Assembly: GCA_965263065.1 (NCBI GenBank)
Contig: CBDHGH010000003.1
Span: forward strand, 1,860,001 to 1,924,000
Length of the DNA: 64,000 nt
Source: TK10-74A sp965263065
Lineage (GTDB): Bacteria > Chloroflexota > Dehalococcoidia > Bin125
Direction of reading: 5' to 3'
Shown: piece by piece, positions 23,112 to 32,206 of the stretch
Position numbering within the stretch: the stretch's first letter is position 1
Layout of the letters: each line of letters opens with the position of its first letter
Notes under the pieces: generated by a model
Databases searched by the model: none
Seen by the model: only the letters and a program-made list of their open reading frames with translations
Told to the model about the DNA's origin: nothing
Position numbers and translations under genes: made by a program

Positions 23112-23597
23112 CTAGGGGGCGTCGGCCGCCTCCGCCAGCTCCTTCACCAGGACGACATCGCCCTCGGGCTCGAAGCCCATGACCGCGGCCAGGGCGAACC
23201 CCGCCGCGTTGCTCTCGTGGACCATCGCGTAGACGTATCGCGCCCCCACGACGGAGACCAGCGTCTCCGCCTCCGCCATCAGCATCTTCGCGACGCCCCG
23301 CCCGCGATGCGTCTCCGCCACCGCCACGTGATAGATGAAGGCGCGCCAGCCGTCGAACGACGCGATCGCCGCCCCCACCAACGCCCCCTCCGCTTCCGCT
23401 AGCAGCGCGAACGTCGTCGGACTGCCCACGACCGCATACCACTCGGCCTCCGACATCGTCGGGAAGCCCACGTCCGACCACAGCGCGAACGCGCCGTCGT
23501 GGTCGGCCGGGTCCGCTGGGCGGATGTGCACCGGACTCGGCGTCTCGTCCAGCGCGAGTCCTGCCGGTTCCGCCGTGTCTGAACTTGGTTTGCTCAT
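23112..23597 (-). CDS. GNAT family N-acetyltransferase
   Basis: The 161-residue product has the acetyl-CoA-binding motif A (VAVAETHRGRGVAKMLMAEAE, near residue 95) and flanking strands (HIRPADPADHDGAF, GALVGAAIASFDGWRAFIYH, YVYAMVHESNAAGFALAAVMGFEPEGD). The acceptor is unknown. The gene stands before a run of broken genes, and its coding sequence looks intact. Confidence 0.88.
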   Translation of the reverse strand: MSKPSSDTAEPAGLALDETPSPVHIRPADPADHDGAFALWSDVGFPTMSEAEWYAVVGSPTTFALLAEAEGALVGAAIASFDGWRAFIYHVAVAETHRGRGVAKMLMAEAETLVSVVGARYVYAMVHESNAAGFALAAVMGFEPEGDVVLVKELAEAADAP

Positions 23598-23642
23598 CGC
23601 GCGCCTCGTCTTCCTTGCGCTGGTCGGCGGGCGAGCGCCCGT

Positions 23643-23960
23643 CTACCAATCGCGTGCCAGCTGCTCCATCGCCTCACGCGCCTGGCCGGCGTCGGCCATC
23701 TCCGGCGCCTCCGGGTCGGTCCAGACGCAGTCGGGCCGGTACGCCCACGTGCCGTCCGACACGTGGGTCCGGCGCCGCAGTCCACCGACGAACCGGCGCA
23801 GCGCAACGCTGAGCGCCTCCGGGGCCTCCAGCATCGGGAAGTGCCCGGCCCCGTTGCAGACCGCGATCGACACCTGGGACCGCTCCCGACGCAAGTCGCA
23901 GACGCGCCCCAAGGACGTCAACGGGTCCGCGTCACCGGCGACGACGAGGGTGAGGCACGG
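23643..23960 (-). pseudogene. Alpha/beta-hydrolase C-terminal fragment
   Basis: The minus-strand frame ending at 23643 reads LTLVVAGDADPLTSLGRV and then NGAGHFPMLEAPEALSVALR, the acid and catalytic-His segments of an alpha/beta hydrolase. The nucleophile half (GxSxG) is absent because a fragment of another gene on the plus strand begins near 23960. It is therefore a truncated remnant. Confidence 0.7.
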
Positions 23961-24119
23961 CTCAAGGCGATCGCCTCGCCGTTCCGCACGGCGGAGGCGA
24001 CGGGACAGGAGATCATTGACCCGCGAGATACCCGTCCACTGGCCGCCGAGTTCGTGCGCGACGCGCAACGGGTGTTGGCAGCGCAGGTAGGGCCGCCCGT
24101 CGCGCCGTATCTGCCCTGA
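23961..24119 (+). pseudogene. Acyl-CoA carboxylase carboxyltransferase C-terminal fragment
   Basis: The plus-strand frame to the stop at 24117-24119 reads IASPFRTAEATGQEIIDPRD and continues TRPLAAEFVRDAQRVLA. The IIDPRDTR motif is the conserved C-terminal signature of acetyl/propionyl-CoA carboxylase beta chains. Only about 50 residues remain, abutting the reversed hydrolase fragment. Confidence 0.7.
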
Positions 24120-24171
24120 CACCCGGTTGATCGTTCCGCAGTCTGAAAGCATCAGGAGTTGGAGGTTCCAT

Positions 24172-24993
24172 ATGGCGTACGAGTTCATCGAAGTTGACCG
24201 CCGTGGTGTTGTGGGAGGGATCATCTGGCTCACTCTCACCCGGCCGGAGAAGCTCAACGCGCTGACCCACCCGATGCTCGCCGAGATGAAGGAGGTGTTC
24301 GACGCGGCCCGCGACGACCGCAGCGCGCGCTGCCTGGTCATCACGGGCGCGGGCCGCGGCTTCTGTTCGGGCATGGACATGAGCGGATCATCCGCGGGCG
24401 ACGTGGCGTTGCCGCCCCGGAGCGAGGGGCCCGATCCGGAGTTCGAACGCCTCCGCTTCCGCAACTCGACGAAGACGTTCGCGGCGCTTCGGCGCCTCGA
24501 GATCCCCATCATCGCCGGGATCAACGGGCCCTGCGTGGGTGCGGGCTTCGACCTGGCCTGCCTCTGCGACGTCGCGCTGGGATCGACTGCCGCCCGCTAT
24601 CAGGTCGCCTACGTCAAGCGCGGCGCGCACGCGGATCTGGGCGGCTTCTGGGCAATCCCTCGCATCATTGGCCGGCGCAAGGCGATGGACATGATGTTCA
24701 CGGGGCGCTTCATGGATGCCGAGGAGGCCCACGCTGCGGGGGTCACAAACTTCCTGGTCGACGCGGAGGACTTCGCGGGCAGGCTGAGCGCATACGCCGA
24801 GGAGATCGAGGCCGGGCCGCCGATCGGACAGAAGGTGGGGAAGGTGATGGCGTACAAAACGGAGTCCATGGACTACGAGAGCGCGCTAGAGCTGTCCGGC
24901 ATGGTGACCCCGCTCGTCTGGCTGTCGGAGGACTACGCGGAGGGCGTGCAGGCGTTTCAAGAGAAGCGCGAGCCGCGCTTCACCGGGTTTTAG
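24172..24993 (+). CDS. Enoyl-CoA hydratase/isomerase family protein
   Basis: The 273-residue crotonase-fold product has the two oxyanion-hole segments, VITGAGRGFCSGMDMSG (near 62) and GINGPCVGAGFDLACLCDVALG (near 118), and a C-terminal PRFTGF. The usual catalytic Glu pair is partly replaced in the 140-150 region (VKRGAHADLGGFWAIPRIIG), where Asp supplies the acid, as in dienoyl-CoA isomerase-like members. AGGAG and GGAGG precede ATG 24172. It is one of five crotonase genes in the window and is flanked by debris on both sides. Confidence 0.9.
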   Translation: MAYEFIEVDRRGVVGGIIWLTLTRPEKLNALTHPMLAEMKEVFDAARDDRSARCLVITGAGRGFCSGMDMSGSSAGDVALPPRSEGPDPEFERLRFRNSTKTFAALRRLEIPIIAGINGPCVGAGFDLACLCDVALGSTAARYQVAYVKRGAHADLGGFWAIPRIIGRRKAMDMMFTGRFMDAEEAHAAGVTNFLVDAEDFAGRLSAYAEEIEAGPPIGQKVGKVMAYKTESMDYESALELSGMVTPLVWLSEDYAEGVQAFQEKREPRFTGF

Positions 24994-25120
24994 GCGGGCG
25001 GGTGCGTTTCCGGACCTGCCGCTCGCGGGACGGCCTCACGCAGCCCAACCGCCGGGCGAGTGTCAGTCCGCGGCCGCGGCGCTCGCGATCGGGTCCCCAT
25101 CATGAGCGCCGCTCAGGGGG

Positions 25121-25240
25121 GGCGAGATCCTGGTCAGCGATGTCGTGCGCGGGCTGCTGGCGGGCAAGGATCACCCGTTCGGCGACAAGGGTGGGCACGC
25201 GCTCAAGGGATTCGAGGAGCCGGTCCGTCCTTTCGAAGGA
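25121..25240 (+). pseudogene. Class III adenylate/guanylate cyclase C-terminal fragment
   Basis: In the frame from 25121 the sequence reads GEILVSDVVRGLLAGKDHPF, then GHALKGFEEPVRPFE, the conserved carboxy end of class III nucleotide cyclase domains. No upstream catalytic part is present. It is joined directly to a reversed gene piece at about 25236. Confidence 0.7.
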
Positions 25241-25530
25241 TGCGATAGCGCCGCATCGCGGCTCGCCAGATCGGCCGCGTGCTCAGGTTCGCCGGGGCAG
25301 ACCCAGCCGTAGACGTCGGCCCGGATCTGCGCGCCGATCCAGTCGTTGTACGGATTGTTCGCGCACTCGGAGAGGTCGAACCCCGGTTCGCTGCCCCTTG
25401 CGAAGGCGTTGCCTGCGCGCTGCAACATGGTCGCGGAGGCGGCGCGCTCGGCGGTAAAGGTCGTCCCCCCGGGCAGCTGGACTGAGGTGCTCGTCGCGAC
25501 GGCAAGTTTCACGCCCGGGCCCAATTCCTC
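25236..25530 (-). pseudogene. ADP-ribosylglycohydrolase-like fragment
   Basis: The minus-strand frame reads FDLSECANNPYNDWIGAQIR, then ADVYGWVCPGEPEHAADLAS and RDAALSHP, an internal part of ADP-ribosyl-(dinitrogen reductase) hydrolase family proteins. The metal-binding Asp clusters at both ends of the family are missing, so the piece is non-functional. Confidence 0.65.
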
Positions 25531-25540
25531 TCACGATCTA

Positions 25541-25795
25541 GGTATTCGTCCCCACAGGGTCGTGCCCGCGCCCAAGGCGAAGTAGAGGAAGAACGGCTGC
25601 CGGGGCCGGTGTGATTGCTTGTCGCGAAGGAACCCGATCGCTCGGTCCACGAGGTCCTCCGTGATGTGATAGCCCTCCTCCGGCCGGCGCGGCGGGTCAA
25701 CGTGGTGGTTGTCGTAGGTCAGCCCCGGATTGAACTGGTCCGTCGCCCCCGGCAGGAAGCCGTAGTGGCGGTCGAAGCCGTGGTGAGCACGATGA
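25541..25795 (-). pseudogene. Arylsulfatase internal fragment
   Basis: The minus-strand frame reads HHGFDRHYGFLPGATDQFNP, then PEEGYHITEDLVDRAIGFLR and PFFLYFALGA, characteristic of the middle of type I sulfatases. The Cys-type modification site (CxPxR) and the C-terminus are absent. Sulfatases are abundant in marine Chloroflexota, so the source is probably native. Confidence 0.7.
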
Positions 25796-25796
25796 G

Positions 25797-25950
25797 GGCA
25801 TCGACCTGGACAAGGCGCTGCTCTATCCGTCGATTGGCTTGCTCTGGCAGGCCGAGGTGGAGGACGCGGAGCTGGCGGACGCATACACCCGCGCCTACAA
25901 CCGCTGGATCGCCGAGTTCTGCTCGGATACGGATGGACGGCTCGTGCCAT
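25797..25950 (+). pseudogene. Amidohydrolase-family (amidohydrolase 2) fragment
   Basis: The plus-strand frame reads DLDKALLYPSIGLLWQAEVE, then DAELADAYTRAYNRWIAEFC, matching the N-terminal third of decarboxylase-like amidohydrolase-2 proteins. The metal ligands are missing on both sides. It begins where the sulfatase fragment ends. Confidence 0.65.
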
Positions 25951-26579
25951 CGCCGCCGCGATCCCGGACGCGCAGGTGCGGGTGGGCTCCCTGGAAGAGT
26001 TGCTCCGACTGGTGGACGGGTTCCTCGCGGACTTGCGCGGTCCACGGCCGGGCCTGGACGACCCGCCCCCGGCAGCGACTCGTCACACGCGTGATCCGGC
26101 GGAGGTCCAAGTGCGGCGGAGCCCCAAGGATTCGCGGCGCGGCCGCGCTGGTCCGTCGGCCTGCAGCGCCTGGTCACTCTGGGGCCATCGGCAGCGCCCC
26201 AGAGGAAGAGGAGGGCGTGCAATGCTGCCGGAACTCCCCGACACGCTCTGGAGACAGCTCCGTTCACCTCTTGGCGATCCGCCACAGCGACGGTCAGGTC
26301 GATGCGAAGGGTTTGGCACTGGTGGCCTACCCCGAGGTCACTCTCGGACGGGCCCAGCACCCCACCCTGCGTGCCCGGGCACGCCGAGAGCGTGCTTGTG
26401 CGGCTCATCCATAAAAGTCGGAGTGCGAAGTCGGGCGGGCGTTCTAGATGGCCCGCCGCCCCTCGCCGCCTCGTTCAGTCAGAGGACCACTTCAGGGCCG
26501 GCGCTGTGTCCGTGACCACCCGGCCGGTTTCCGGCCGCCGAGCGGCGCGAGGAGGCCGCCCCGGGGGCCGCGCCGAACG
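25951..26579. other. Unassigned debris between gene fragments
   Basis: About 630 bp with no convincing gene. On the plus strand, 25951-26070 reads AIPDAQVRVGSLEELLRLVD and FLADLR, which looks like a genuine protein C-terminus of unknown family. 26250-26400 has another short coding-like stretch. Neither has a start, and the open frames across the region are GC-driven. Confidence 0.35.
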
Positions 26580-27138
26580 CTACCGGTCGAGGTCGAGCCG
26601 CAGGTCGCCGAGGAGGGCCTCGAAGGCGGAGCGCTCGGTGTCGGGGGCGGCGCCGAGCTCCGCCGTGCCCCGGGCGAGGTCGAAGGCCGGGCAGCCGAGG
26701 AGCCCCGTCGCCCGCGCCCAGGCCGCCACCACCGGCCCTGCCGCGGCGTCGCCGCCGAGGGCCTCGCGTCGGAGGCGGGCCGTGACCACTCGACAGCCCA
26801 CCGCAGCAGCCGGCGCGTCCGGCAGCCCGTGGCCGTGCGCCCGGCCCAGGCGCTGGACCCGGTAGAGGGCGTGGCACTCCAGCACCTCGCGGAGGGTCCA
26901 CAGCGCCGCCCGCGGCAGCGGCACTCCTTCGCACAGCCGCCGCGTCGAGCGCCAGCCCTGGGCCACCCGCAGCAGCGCCGCCACGGTGTCGCCGCCCTGC
27001 GGCCCGACGGGCGCGCGGTGTTCGACCACCCCATCGGCCTCGTGGGGTCACGTGGCCCGAGACCGCCCGCAGCAGCCTGAGCGCCTCGGGGTACCGGGGC
27101 GACGAGGAGCGGCCGAAGACGAGCACGTAGGGGGACAC
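26580..27138 (-). pseudogene. Unknown protein, apparently split by one frameshift
   Basis: From GTG 27138, 3 bp past the upstream stop, the minus strand reads SPYVLVFGRSSSPRYPEALR and LLRAVSGHVTP. The reading then continues sensibly only after a one-base shift near 27032 as EADGVVEHRAPVGPQGGDTV and on to the stop at 26580. The reconstructed product is about 185 residues, helical, without recognised motifs. It would be co-transcribed with the gene at 27141-27833. Either a recent inactivation or a sequencing error explains the shift. Confidence 0.5.
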
Positions 27139-27140
27139 GG

Positions 27141-27833
27141 CTAGGGGAACCGGCACAGCCGGCCCGCGGGGCCGGGGGCGATCGCCACCGCGCTGGGCAG
27201 GGCCGCGACCACCTCCCGCGTGTCCTCCAGCACGCGCCAGGCCGGCGCCCCCACGTCCTCCACCTCCCCGCCCTGCACCAGCCACCCGGGCCGGGTCTCG
27301 CCGAGCTCCTCCAGGGGTACCGCCACTGTCCGCGCGCGCAGCTGGGCCAGCGCCGCTGCTACGGCCGGCGTGGGCTCCAGCCGCTCGAGGCAGCCGCGCA
27401 CGACGCTGATCGCCTGGGAGCGGGTCAACGGCGTGGGCGGGTCTCCGGCGACGGGCGCGCCCGCGGGCTCCATGCACCCTGACCCAGCGAGAACGGCGAG
27501 CAGCAGCACGGGCGGGATGAGGCGACGAGGCACGGGCTCGCCGCCCCCCTTGGTGCGGCCGCCGGAGGAGGGGACGCCGGTGTAGACGTAGAGGACCGGC
27601 ACGCCGGTCTCGGCGTACTCCCAGGCGGTGCGGAGGCCCGGGAACGCCGTGCGGAGGACGTCGGCCAACCGCTCCAGGTTCGTCTCCTCCTCGGAGTCGG
27701 CGACGAGACTGACCACCAGCCCGTCGAGCTGGAGCGGGTTCAGGTCCTCCTCCGCGGGAACGTCGACGACGCCGACGCCGGTCTCGTCGGTGAACCGGTC
27801 GGTGCGGGCGAGGACGGCGTCGCGAATGGGCAT
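27141..27833 (-). CDS. Unknown protein with internal lipoprotein-like segment (possible fusion of two genes)
   Basis: The 230-residue frame has two dissimilar halves. Residues 1-95 (IRDAVLARTDRFTDETGVGV..., VLYVYTGVPSSGG) form a compact soluble domain. From residue 101 it reads VPRRLIPPVLLLAVLAGSGC, a hydrophobic signal with a weak lipobox, followed by a secreted-looking domain. A GTG at 27533 preceded by AAGGGGGG could start the second half on its own as a 130-residue lipoprotein. No family is recognised. The frameshifted gene at 26580 follows at once. Confidence 0.5.
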   Translation of the reverse strand: MPIRDAVLARTDRFTDETGVGVVDVPAEEDLNPLQLDGLVVSLVADSEEETNLERLADVLRTAFPGLRTAWEYAETGVPVLYVYTGVPSSGGRTKGGGEPVPRRLIPPVLLLAVLAGSGCMEPAGAPVAGDPPTPLTRSQAISVVRGCLERLEPTPAVAAALAQLRARTVAVPLEELGETRPGWLVQGGEVEDVGAPAWRVLEDTREVVAALPSAVAIAPGPAGRLCRFP

Positions 27834-28073
27834 CGGCGGGCTCCGTGGGCTGGAACGTATCGGGAAGTCACCCCCGATCCCACCAATTCTGAGGCCAGTA
27901 CTGATTGTGTAAACAATCTTCTGCAGATCGGCATAACCCCCGGGTGCCTCGTGAGCACTGAAGGTGCTGTCGTTGCCGTCTCCTCCGCAGGAGCGGTGAC
28001 GGACGAGACAGGAGAGACAGGAGAGACAGGACTTTAGTGACCGATCCGGTCGGTGGATGTGGGGTTCTGCGAG

Positions 28074-28365
28074 TCAGGGATCCCCAGGGATGCGCCGGGC
28101 AAGCAGCCGTTTGAGCTGCTGCGGGTAGTTGCTTCGACTTTCGGTCCAGCGCACCGCTCGCAGTCCCCACTTGTTCATGATGTTAGGTCGTGTTGGCCCA
28201 CCTGAGCTCGATGGCCCGCTCCGTCCGTGCTGGCAGCGCCGCTCGTGCAGCCTCCAGGTACGGTTCCTTGCGGATCTCACCGTTGCGTTCCGCTTCGAGC
28301 ATCGCGAAATAGGTGCTTAGCGCGGCCTCGTCTTCGTCAACCGTCCATCTGTGGCGTTTGGCCAC
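28074..28365 (-). pseudogene. N-terminal domain of a DUF3883/HNH-type nuclease protein, frameshifted
   Basis: The minus strand starts MAKRHRWTVDEDEAALSTYF and runs to ERAIELRWANTT before a stop at 28183. One frame over, NIMNKWGLRAVRWTESRSNY and PQQLKRLL continue the domain to 28074. This N-terminal helical module, read as one chain, resembles those preceding HNH or DUF3883 domains in bacterial restriction-like proteins. The catalytic domain is missing. Confidence 0.6.
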
Positions 28366-28435
28366 CCGGGCCTCCTGCTGTGTTGCTGCAGGATAGTCGG
28401 CCGCCGCGGCCGCCCGCTCGTTGCCCAGGCTCCCT

Positions 28436-28850
28436 CTAGATAGTGGGCTTTCGGCGCTCCGGAGGCGGCGCGGGCTCAGGGCGCGTCTCGACCAGACGTG
28501 CCAGCAGTTCCTTGAATCTCACGCTGTCAACGGAGAGGCGCCTCGCGCCGTAGAACGCGCGCTGGATGGTGTCCAACATGTCGCTTGCCGTCTTGGGGTT
28601 GACCCCCGTTAGCCGAGCCATATGGGATGGCCGAATATCGCGGCGGGTCGTCGCGACGAGGAGGACAGTGAAGAACCAGGCGCGCAGGGGAGCGTGGCTC
28701 CGGTGCAGCAAGGTGCCGGCCGTGGGATGGACGTGGTTGCCGCAGCGATCGCAAGAGTAGGAACGCCTAGATCGGACGCGGTGATGCTTCGTGACGCGGC
28801 GGCACGTCTCGCAGCGGATCCCCCCACGGCAGTTGCCGGGCCCCGCGCCC
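28436..28850 (-). mobile_element. IS1595-type transposase N-terminal fragment
   Basis: The minus-strand frame reads RCETCRRVTKHHRVRSRRSY and SCDRCGNHVHPTAGTLLHRS, then ATTRRDIRPSHMARLTGVNP. The zinc ribbon (CxxC...CxxC) and following helix-turn-helix are typical of IS1595 transposases. The DDE/ISXO2 catalytic domain is absent. It directly abuts the truncated substrate-binding gene on the plus strand, suggesting that insertion and deletion produced that truncation. Confidence 0.72.
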
Positions 28851-28851
28851 C

Positions 28852-29786
28852 CACAGTGCAGCGGCGGGAGCCAGGCCGCGATCCCCATCCTCGCCGCAGC
28901 GGGCATCGTCGCCATCTCCGGCTCCGCGACCCGCACCGACCTCACCACCGCGCAGGCCCCGGGCGGCTTCTTCTTCCGGACCGCCTTCCGCAACGACATC
29001 GAGGGCATCTTCGCCGGCCAATTCTTGCTCTCGTTGGAGGCTGACCGCTTCTCTTTCGTCGACAGCAACGAGCCGTTCAGCATCGACCTCGTCGACGCCG
29101 CCCAGGCCTTCGTCGAGGCGGCAGGCGGATTGATCGACCGTCGTAGCGTGAACATCGGCGACGTCGACTTCGGCCAGCTAGCCACGGAGATCGCGGCGGC
29201 CGATCCCGACTTCGTCGGTTTCGCCGGGTTCAACCCCGAGGCCGGGCTGCTCTACCGGCAACTCCGCGACGCCGGCTACGACGGCTTGTTCGGCGCGGGG
29301 GACGCGGTGGCATCGATCCCCAACTTCGTCGAGCCCGTCGGCGAGGCGGCCGAGGGCGTGTTGTTCTCCGGTTGTCAGGTCCCGCTGCCGGCCGACTTCC
29401 TCGAGGCGTTCATCGCGCTCCACGGGCGGGCGCCCTCGGCGACGTTTCCCGCGCAGTACGTCGACGCCGCCACGGTGCTCCCCGACGCCGTGCAGGCGGT
29501 CGCCGAGGAGCGACCAGACGGCTCGCTCGTGATTGACCCGCGGGCGCTGCGCGACGCGGTGCGCGCCACAGATCTGCGCGACGGCGTCTCGGGGGCGATC
29601 GCCTTCGACGCGCACGGCGACCGCCTGACGACGCCCGGGGAGGACCTCGACGCGCTCGTGGCGGCCGGCCTCGCGGCGCAGGATGCCGACGTCTATACCG
29701 CGCTCGGGCTCATCCCCTGCCAGGTGCAGGACGGCGTGCTGGTCCCGCTTGGTGGGCCGACCGCGGGCGAGGTGCGACTGCCGTAA
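28852..29786 (+). pseudogene. LivK-type ABC substrate-binding protein, 5'-truncated
   Basis: The frame opens at the transposase junction with CSGGSQAAIPILAAAGIVAI and continues through about 300 residues of a type-1 periplasmic binding fold (ATRTDLTTAQAPGGFFFRTA, FNPEAGLLYRQLRDAGYDG) to a normal end. The signal peptide and roughly the first 100 residues are missing, so no exported receptor can be made. The intact family binds branched-chain amino acids or small carboxylates. Confidence 0.78.
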
Positions 29787-29827
29787 GGCCGGGACGACAG
29801 CGCCCCGGACCGGGAGGAGATTGCAGG

Positions 29828-30675
29828 ATGACGGCATCGGGTCCGGCCCCGCGCTCCTCGGCCGTCGCGCGGATTGGCCTGTGGAGCGCGCGACACCGCC
29901 GGATCGTGCTTGCCGGCTGGCTGGCCGTCGTTGCCGTCGCGATCGGCGTTTGCTCCAGCGTCCAGCCGGACACCGACGTCGACGAGGAGACGGCCGGGGG
30001 AGGCGACACCGATCGGGCGACGGCGCTGATCGAGGAGCGCTTTCCGGTCGACGAAGGCGAGGTGGAAGGCACGGCCCAGGAGATCGTCTTCTTCTCCCAC
30101 CCCGCGCTGCGGGTGACAGACCCCGCATCCCGCCAGGTCGTCGAGGGCCTGATGGACGAGCTCGCCGCGCTGCGCATCGCGGAGCGCGTGACGATCGGCG
30201 GCGCCGCCGTGACCAACAGCACGCGCATCGTGCGGGAGACCACCACCCACGACGACCTCGGACTCGCGCGCGAGGCGTCGCCGTTCGTCGCGGCGAACGC
30301 GACCGGCGGGGACGTGACGTTCGCGCTGGTCCAGATCGACGCGACGGCCGTCGACGGCGTGGACAAGGTCGACCACATCCTCGTCGTCACCGATCTGGGC
30401 GCGGAGGTGAACGGGCGGGGTGGCTTCGAGGTCCTGATCGGCGGCGTGGCGTCGCTCACTCAGCAATTGACCGCGATCGACAACGAGGACCTCGCCCGCG
30501 CCAGCCTGATCCACCTGCCGATCACCTTCGCCATCCTGATCCTTGCCTTCGCTGCCGTCCTCGCGGCCGGCGTGCCGCTCGCGCTCGCCTGCGGTTCGAT
30601 CGCGATGGCGATCGCGGTGATCGCGGTGGTCAGCCCGGTGTTCCCGCAGAGCAGTGTCTTCGAGCAGATGGGGAT
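29828..30675 (+). pseudogene. MMPL/RND-type transporter N-terminal fragment (3'-truncated)
   Basis: The frame starts MTASGPAPRSSAVARIGLWS with a membrane helix, then a large extracytoplasmic region (PVDEGEVEGTAQEIVFFSHP...) and the next helices (LIHLPITFAILILAFAAVLA and PLALACGSIAMAIAVIAVVS). It stops making sense at SVFEQM near 30670, where the leader of an enoyl-CoA hydratase gene begins. Full MMPL proteins have more than 700 residues and 11-12 helices, so about 60% is lost. GGAGGAG precedes the ATG. The part from 30047 on recurs inverted at 52.7-53.4 kb. Confidence 0.8.
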
Positions 30676-31510
30676 AGGATGCGCGATGCGGGCGCGTGGG
30701 AATCCACGCGCGGCGCACGCAAACGGAGGTCCGCCGTGACCAAGGCACTCATCATCGAGGACGGGCCGATCACGCGGCTCACGATCAATCGGCCGGAACG
30801 GCACAACGCGATCAACACGGAGGTCGGCGACGCGATGATCGATGTCGTGACGCGCGTGGGTCGCGACCCGACTGTCCAGGTGCTGATCCTGGGCGGCACT
30901 GGGAAGTCGTTCAGCTCGGGCGACGACAGGACGGACGAGCGCACCATGTCCGCCCCGCACAGCGCGCCGTTCAATCAGGGACGGTTTCCCTACCACCAGC
31001 TGCAAACCCTGTTGCGGCGTATCCCGCAACCCGTGATCGCCGAGGTGCACGGCTACTGCATGGGGTCCGGCTTCGACCTCATGCTCGCCTCCGACTTCGC
31101 GATCGCCGACCCCGACTCCCAATTAAAACTGGTGATCACCGCAACGGCCTTCCTGCCCAAGTACGTGGGGCTGAAGCACGCCTGGCGGCTGATCCTCGAC
31201 GACGGCTTTACCTCGGCGCAGGAAGCCGCGGACCTGGGCCTGATCACGAAAGTCGCGGCGCCGGGCGCGCTCGCGGAAGAGGTCAGCGCGCTGGCGGAGC
31301 GCCTCGCCGAGATCGGCCGCACCCGTCACGGCTTCCTCGGCGTCCTCAAGGAGTCGCTCAACCGCTCCTTCCTTCCCGCGCTGGATGATGACCTGCGCAT
31401 GCAACTGATCGGCAGCCGCATGAGGGATCTCTACCAGCTGCATCCACCCGCGGACGCCTAGGGGCGACGTCCGCGCTGCCGCTGACCGGATCAGTCGTCG
31501 TCGACCTCAG
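30047..31510 (+). repeat. 1,464-bp inverted repeat, copy A
   Basis: This block, covering the MMPL remnant, a complete enoyl-CoA hydratase gene and the first bases of a CaiB-like gene, is repeated in reverse complement at 51973-53436, also exactly 1,464 bp. Three substitutions are visible (near 30988 and 31434-31435) and no net indel. Both ends carry GTCGAC. In copy A, coding sequence continues across both ends (MMPL on the left, CaiB on the right), so A looks like the donor. Confidence 0.92.
30736..31461 (+). CDS. Enoyl-CoA hydratase/isomerase family protein (copy A of a duplicated gene)
   Basis: The 241-residue crotonase-fold product has LGGTGKSFSSGDD (first oxyanion-hole segment) and EVHGYCMGSGFDLMLASDFA (second). 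The 120-130 region reads KLVITATAFLPKYVGLKHA, without the usual Glu of hydratases, so the chemistry may differ. GTG 30736 has GGAGG six bases upstream. A copy with only scattered substitutions (for example F/Y near residue 85 and Q/G near the C-terminus) lies inverted at 52022-52747. Confidence 0.9.
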   Translation: MTKALIIEDGPITRLTINRPERHNAINTEVGDAMIDVVTRVGRDPTVQVLILGGTGKSFSSGDDRTDERTMSAPHSAPFNQGRFPYHQLQTLLRRIPQPVIAEVHGYCMGSGFDLMLASDFAIADPDSQLKLVITATAFLPKYVGLKHAWRLILDDGFTSAQEAADLGLITKVAAPGALAEEVSALAERLAEIGRTRHGFLGVLKESLNRSFLPALDDDLRMQLIGSRMRDLYQLHPPADA

Positions 31511-31620
31511 CGACGAGTGTCTGGGTCTGGCGGGGCGCCTCCTGGCCGACCTGGGTGCGGACGGGGTTCGCGGTGAGGCGGCGGGCGGCGACGGATTGCG
31601 AATCGCCGGTCCTCGCGGGC
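31473..31620 (+). pseudogene. CaiB/BaiF CoA-transferase N-terminal fragment
   Basis: In frame from about 31473 the sequence reads GSVVVDLSDECLGLAGRLLA and DLGADGVRGEAAGGDGLR, the conserved first segment of family III CoA-transferases. The catalytic Asp region and everything after about residue 50 are missing. The first 37 bp are shared with repeat copy B; the rest is unique to copy A. Confidence 0.7.
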
Positions 31621-31720
31621 ACACCAAGGGCGCACGGCGGCGCGGACGGCAGCACCCCCGGGGCCGGCCGGCACCGGGCCCCCCTGCCCCCTATCGTTCG
31701 GGCGCGCGTGCGAGGGTCCA

Positions 31721-32010
31721 ATGGCCGCGAACGGAAGCGCCCTGCCGGACAGCGGCCTATACGTGCTCGTCCTGCACGTCCCCGTGAGCACCACGGTCGA
31801 GGTGGGAGCCCTCGGCGAGCATCTGCTGTCGCCGGGCGTGTACCTCTACGTCGGGAGCGCGCAGCCCGGGCTGGCGCGCCGGGTGCAGCGCCACCTCGCG
31901 CCCCGCAAGCCCCTCCGCTGGCACATCGACGCACTCACGACCCAACCCGGCATCCGGCGGCTCGGAGCCGCACTGCTTCACGCTCCGGCTACCTCGGAGT
32001 GCCGCCTCAA
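31721..32010 (+). pseudogene. DUF123 (GIY-YIG-like) protein, 3'-truncated
   Basis: The frame starts MAANGSALPDSGLYVLVLHV and contains SPGVYLYVGSAQPGLARRVQ and KPLRWHIDALTTQPGIRRL, the DUF123 core found alone or fused to endonuclease III. It reaches ATSECRLNEAV and then runs into reversed IS3-type transposase sequence near 32020. The N-terminal three quarters of the domain are intact, and the C-terminus is lost. Confidence 0.72.
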
Positions 32011-32021
32011 CGAAGCCGTGG

Positions 32022-32206
32022 GGCTCGGCCACGCCGAGGCGGCGCGCGACCTGCGCGACCGATTCCCCCTGCGCCAGCGCCACCTCCGCCTCCCGCAGTT
32101 TGCCGATGATCTCCTCCGCGCTGTACCGCTTCCGGGCCATGCCGACTCCCCTCGTCCGCCCCGGATCCTCTCATAGGATCTGGACCGGTTTCTGAGGGGC
32201 AGGTCA
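32022..32206 (-). mobile_element. IS3-family remnant: left end and start of orfA
   Basis: The minus strand encodes MARKRYSAEEIIGKLREAEV and ALAQGESVAQVARRLGVAE, the N-terminal helix-turn-helix of IS3 OrfA. About 65 bp upstream, TGACCTGCCCCTCAGAAACC (32206-32187) looks like the terminal inverted end of the element. OrfB and the other end are missing; the element is cut where the DUF123 fragment begins. Confidence 0.75.

Noticed and set aside
28004..28032. Short gagacagga tandem repeat
   Set aside because: Three short units only, no gene context; ordinary microsatellite.
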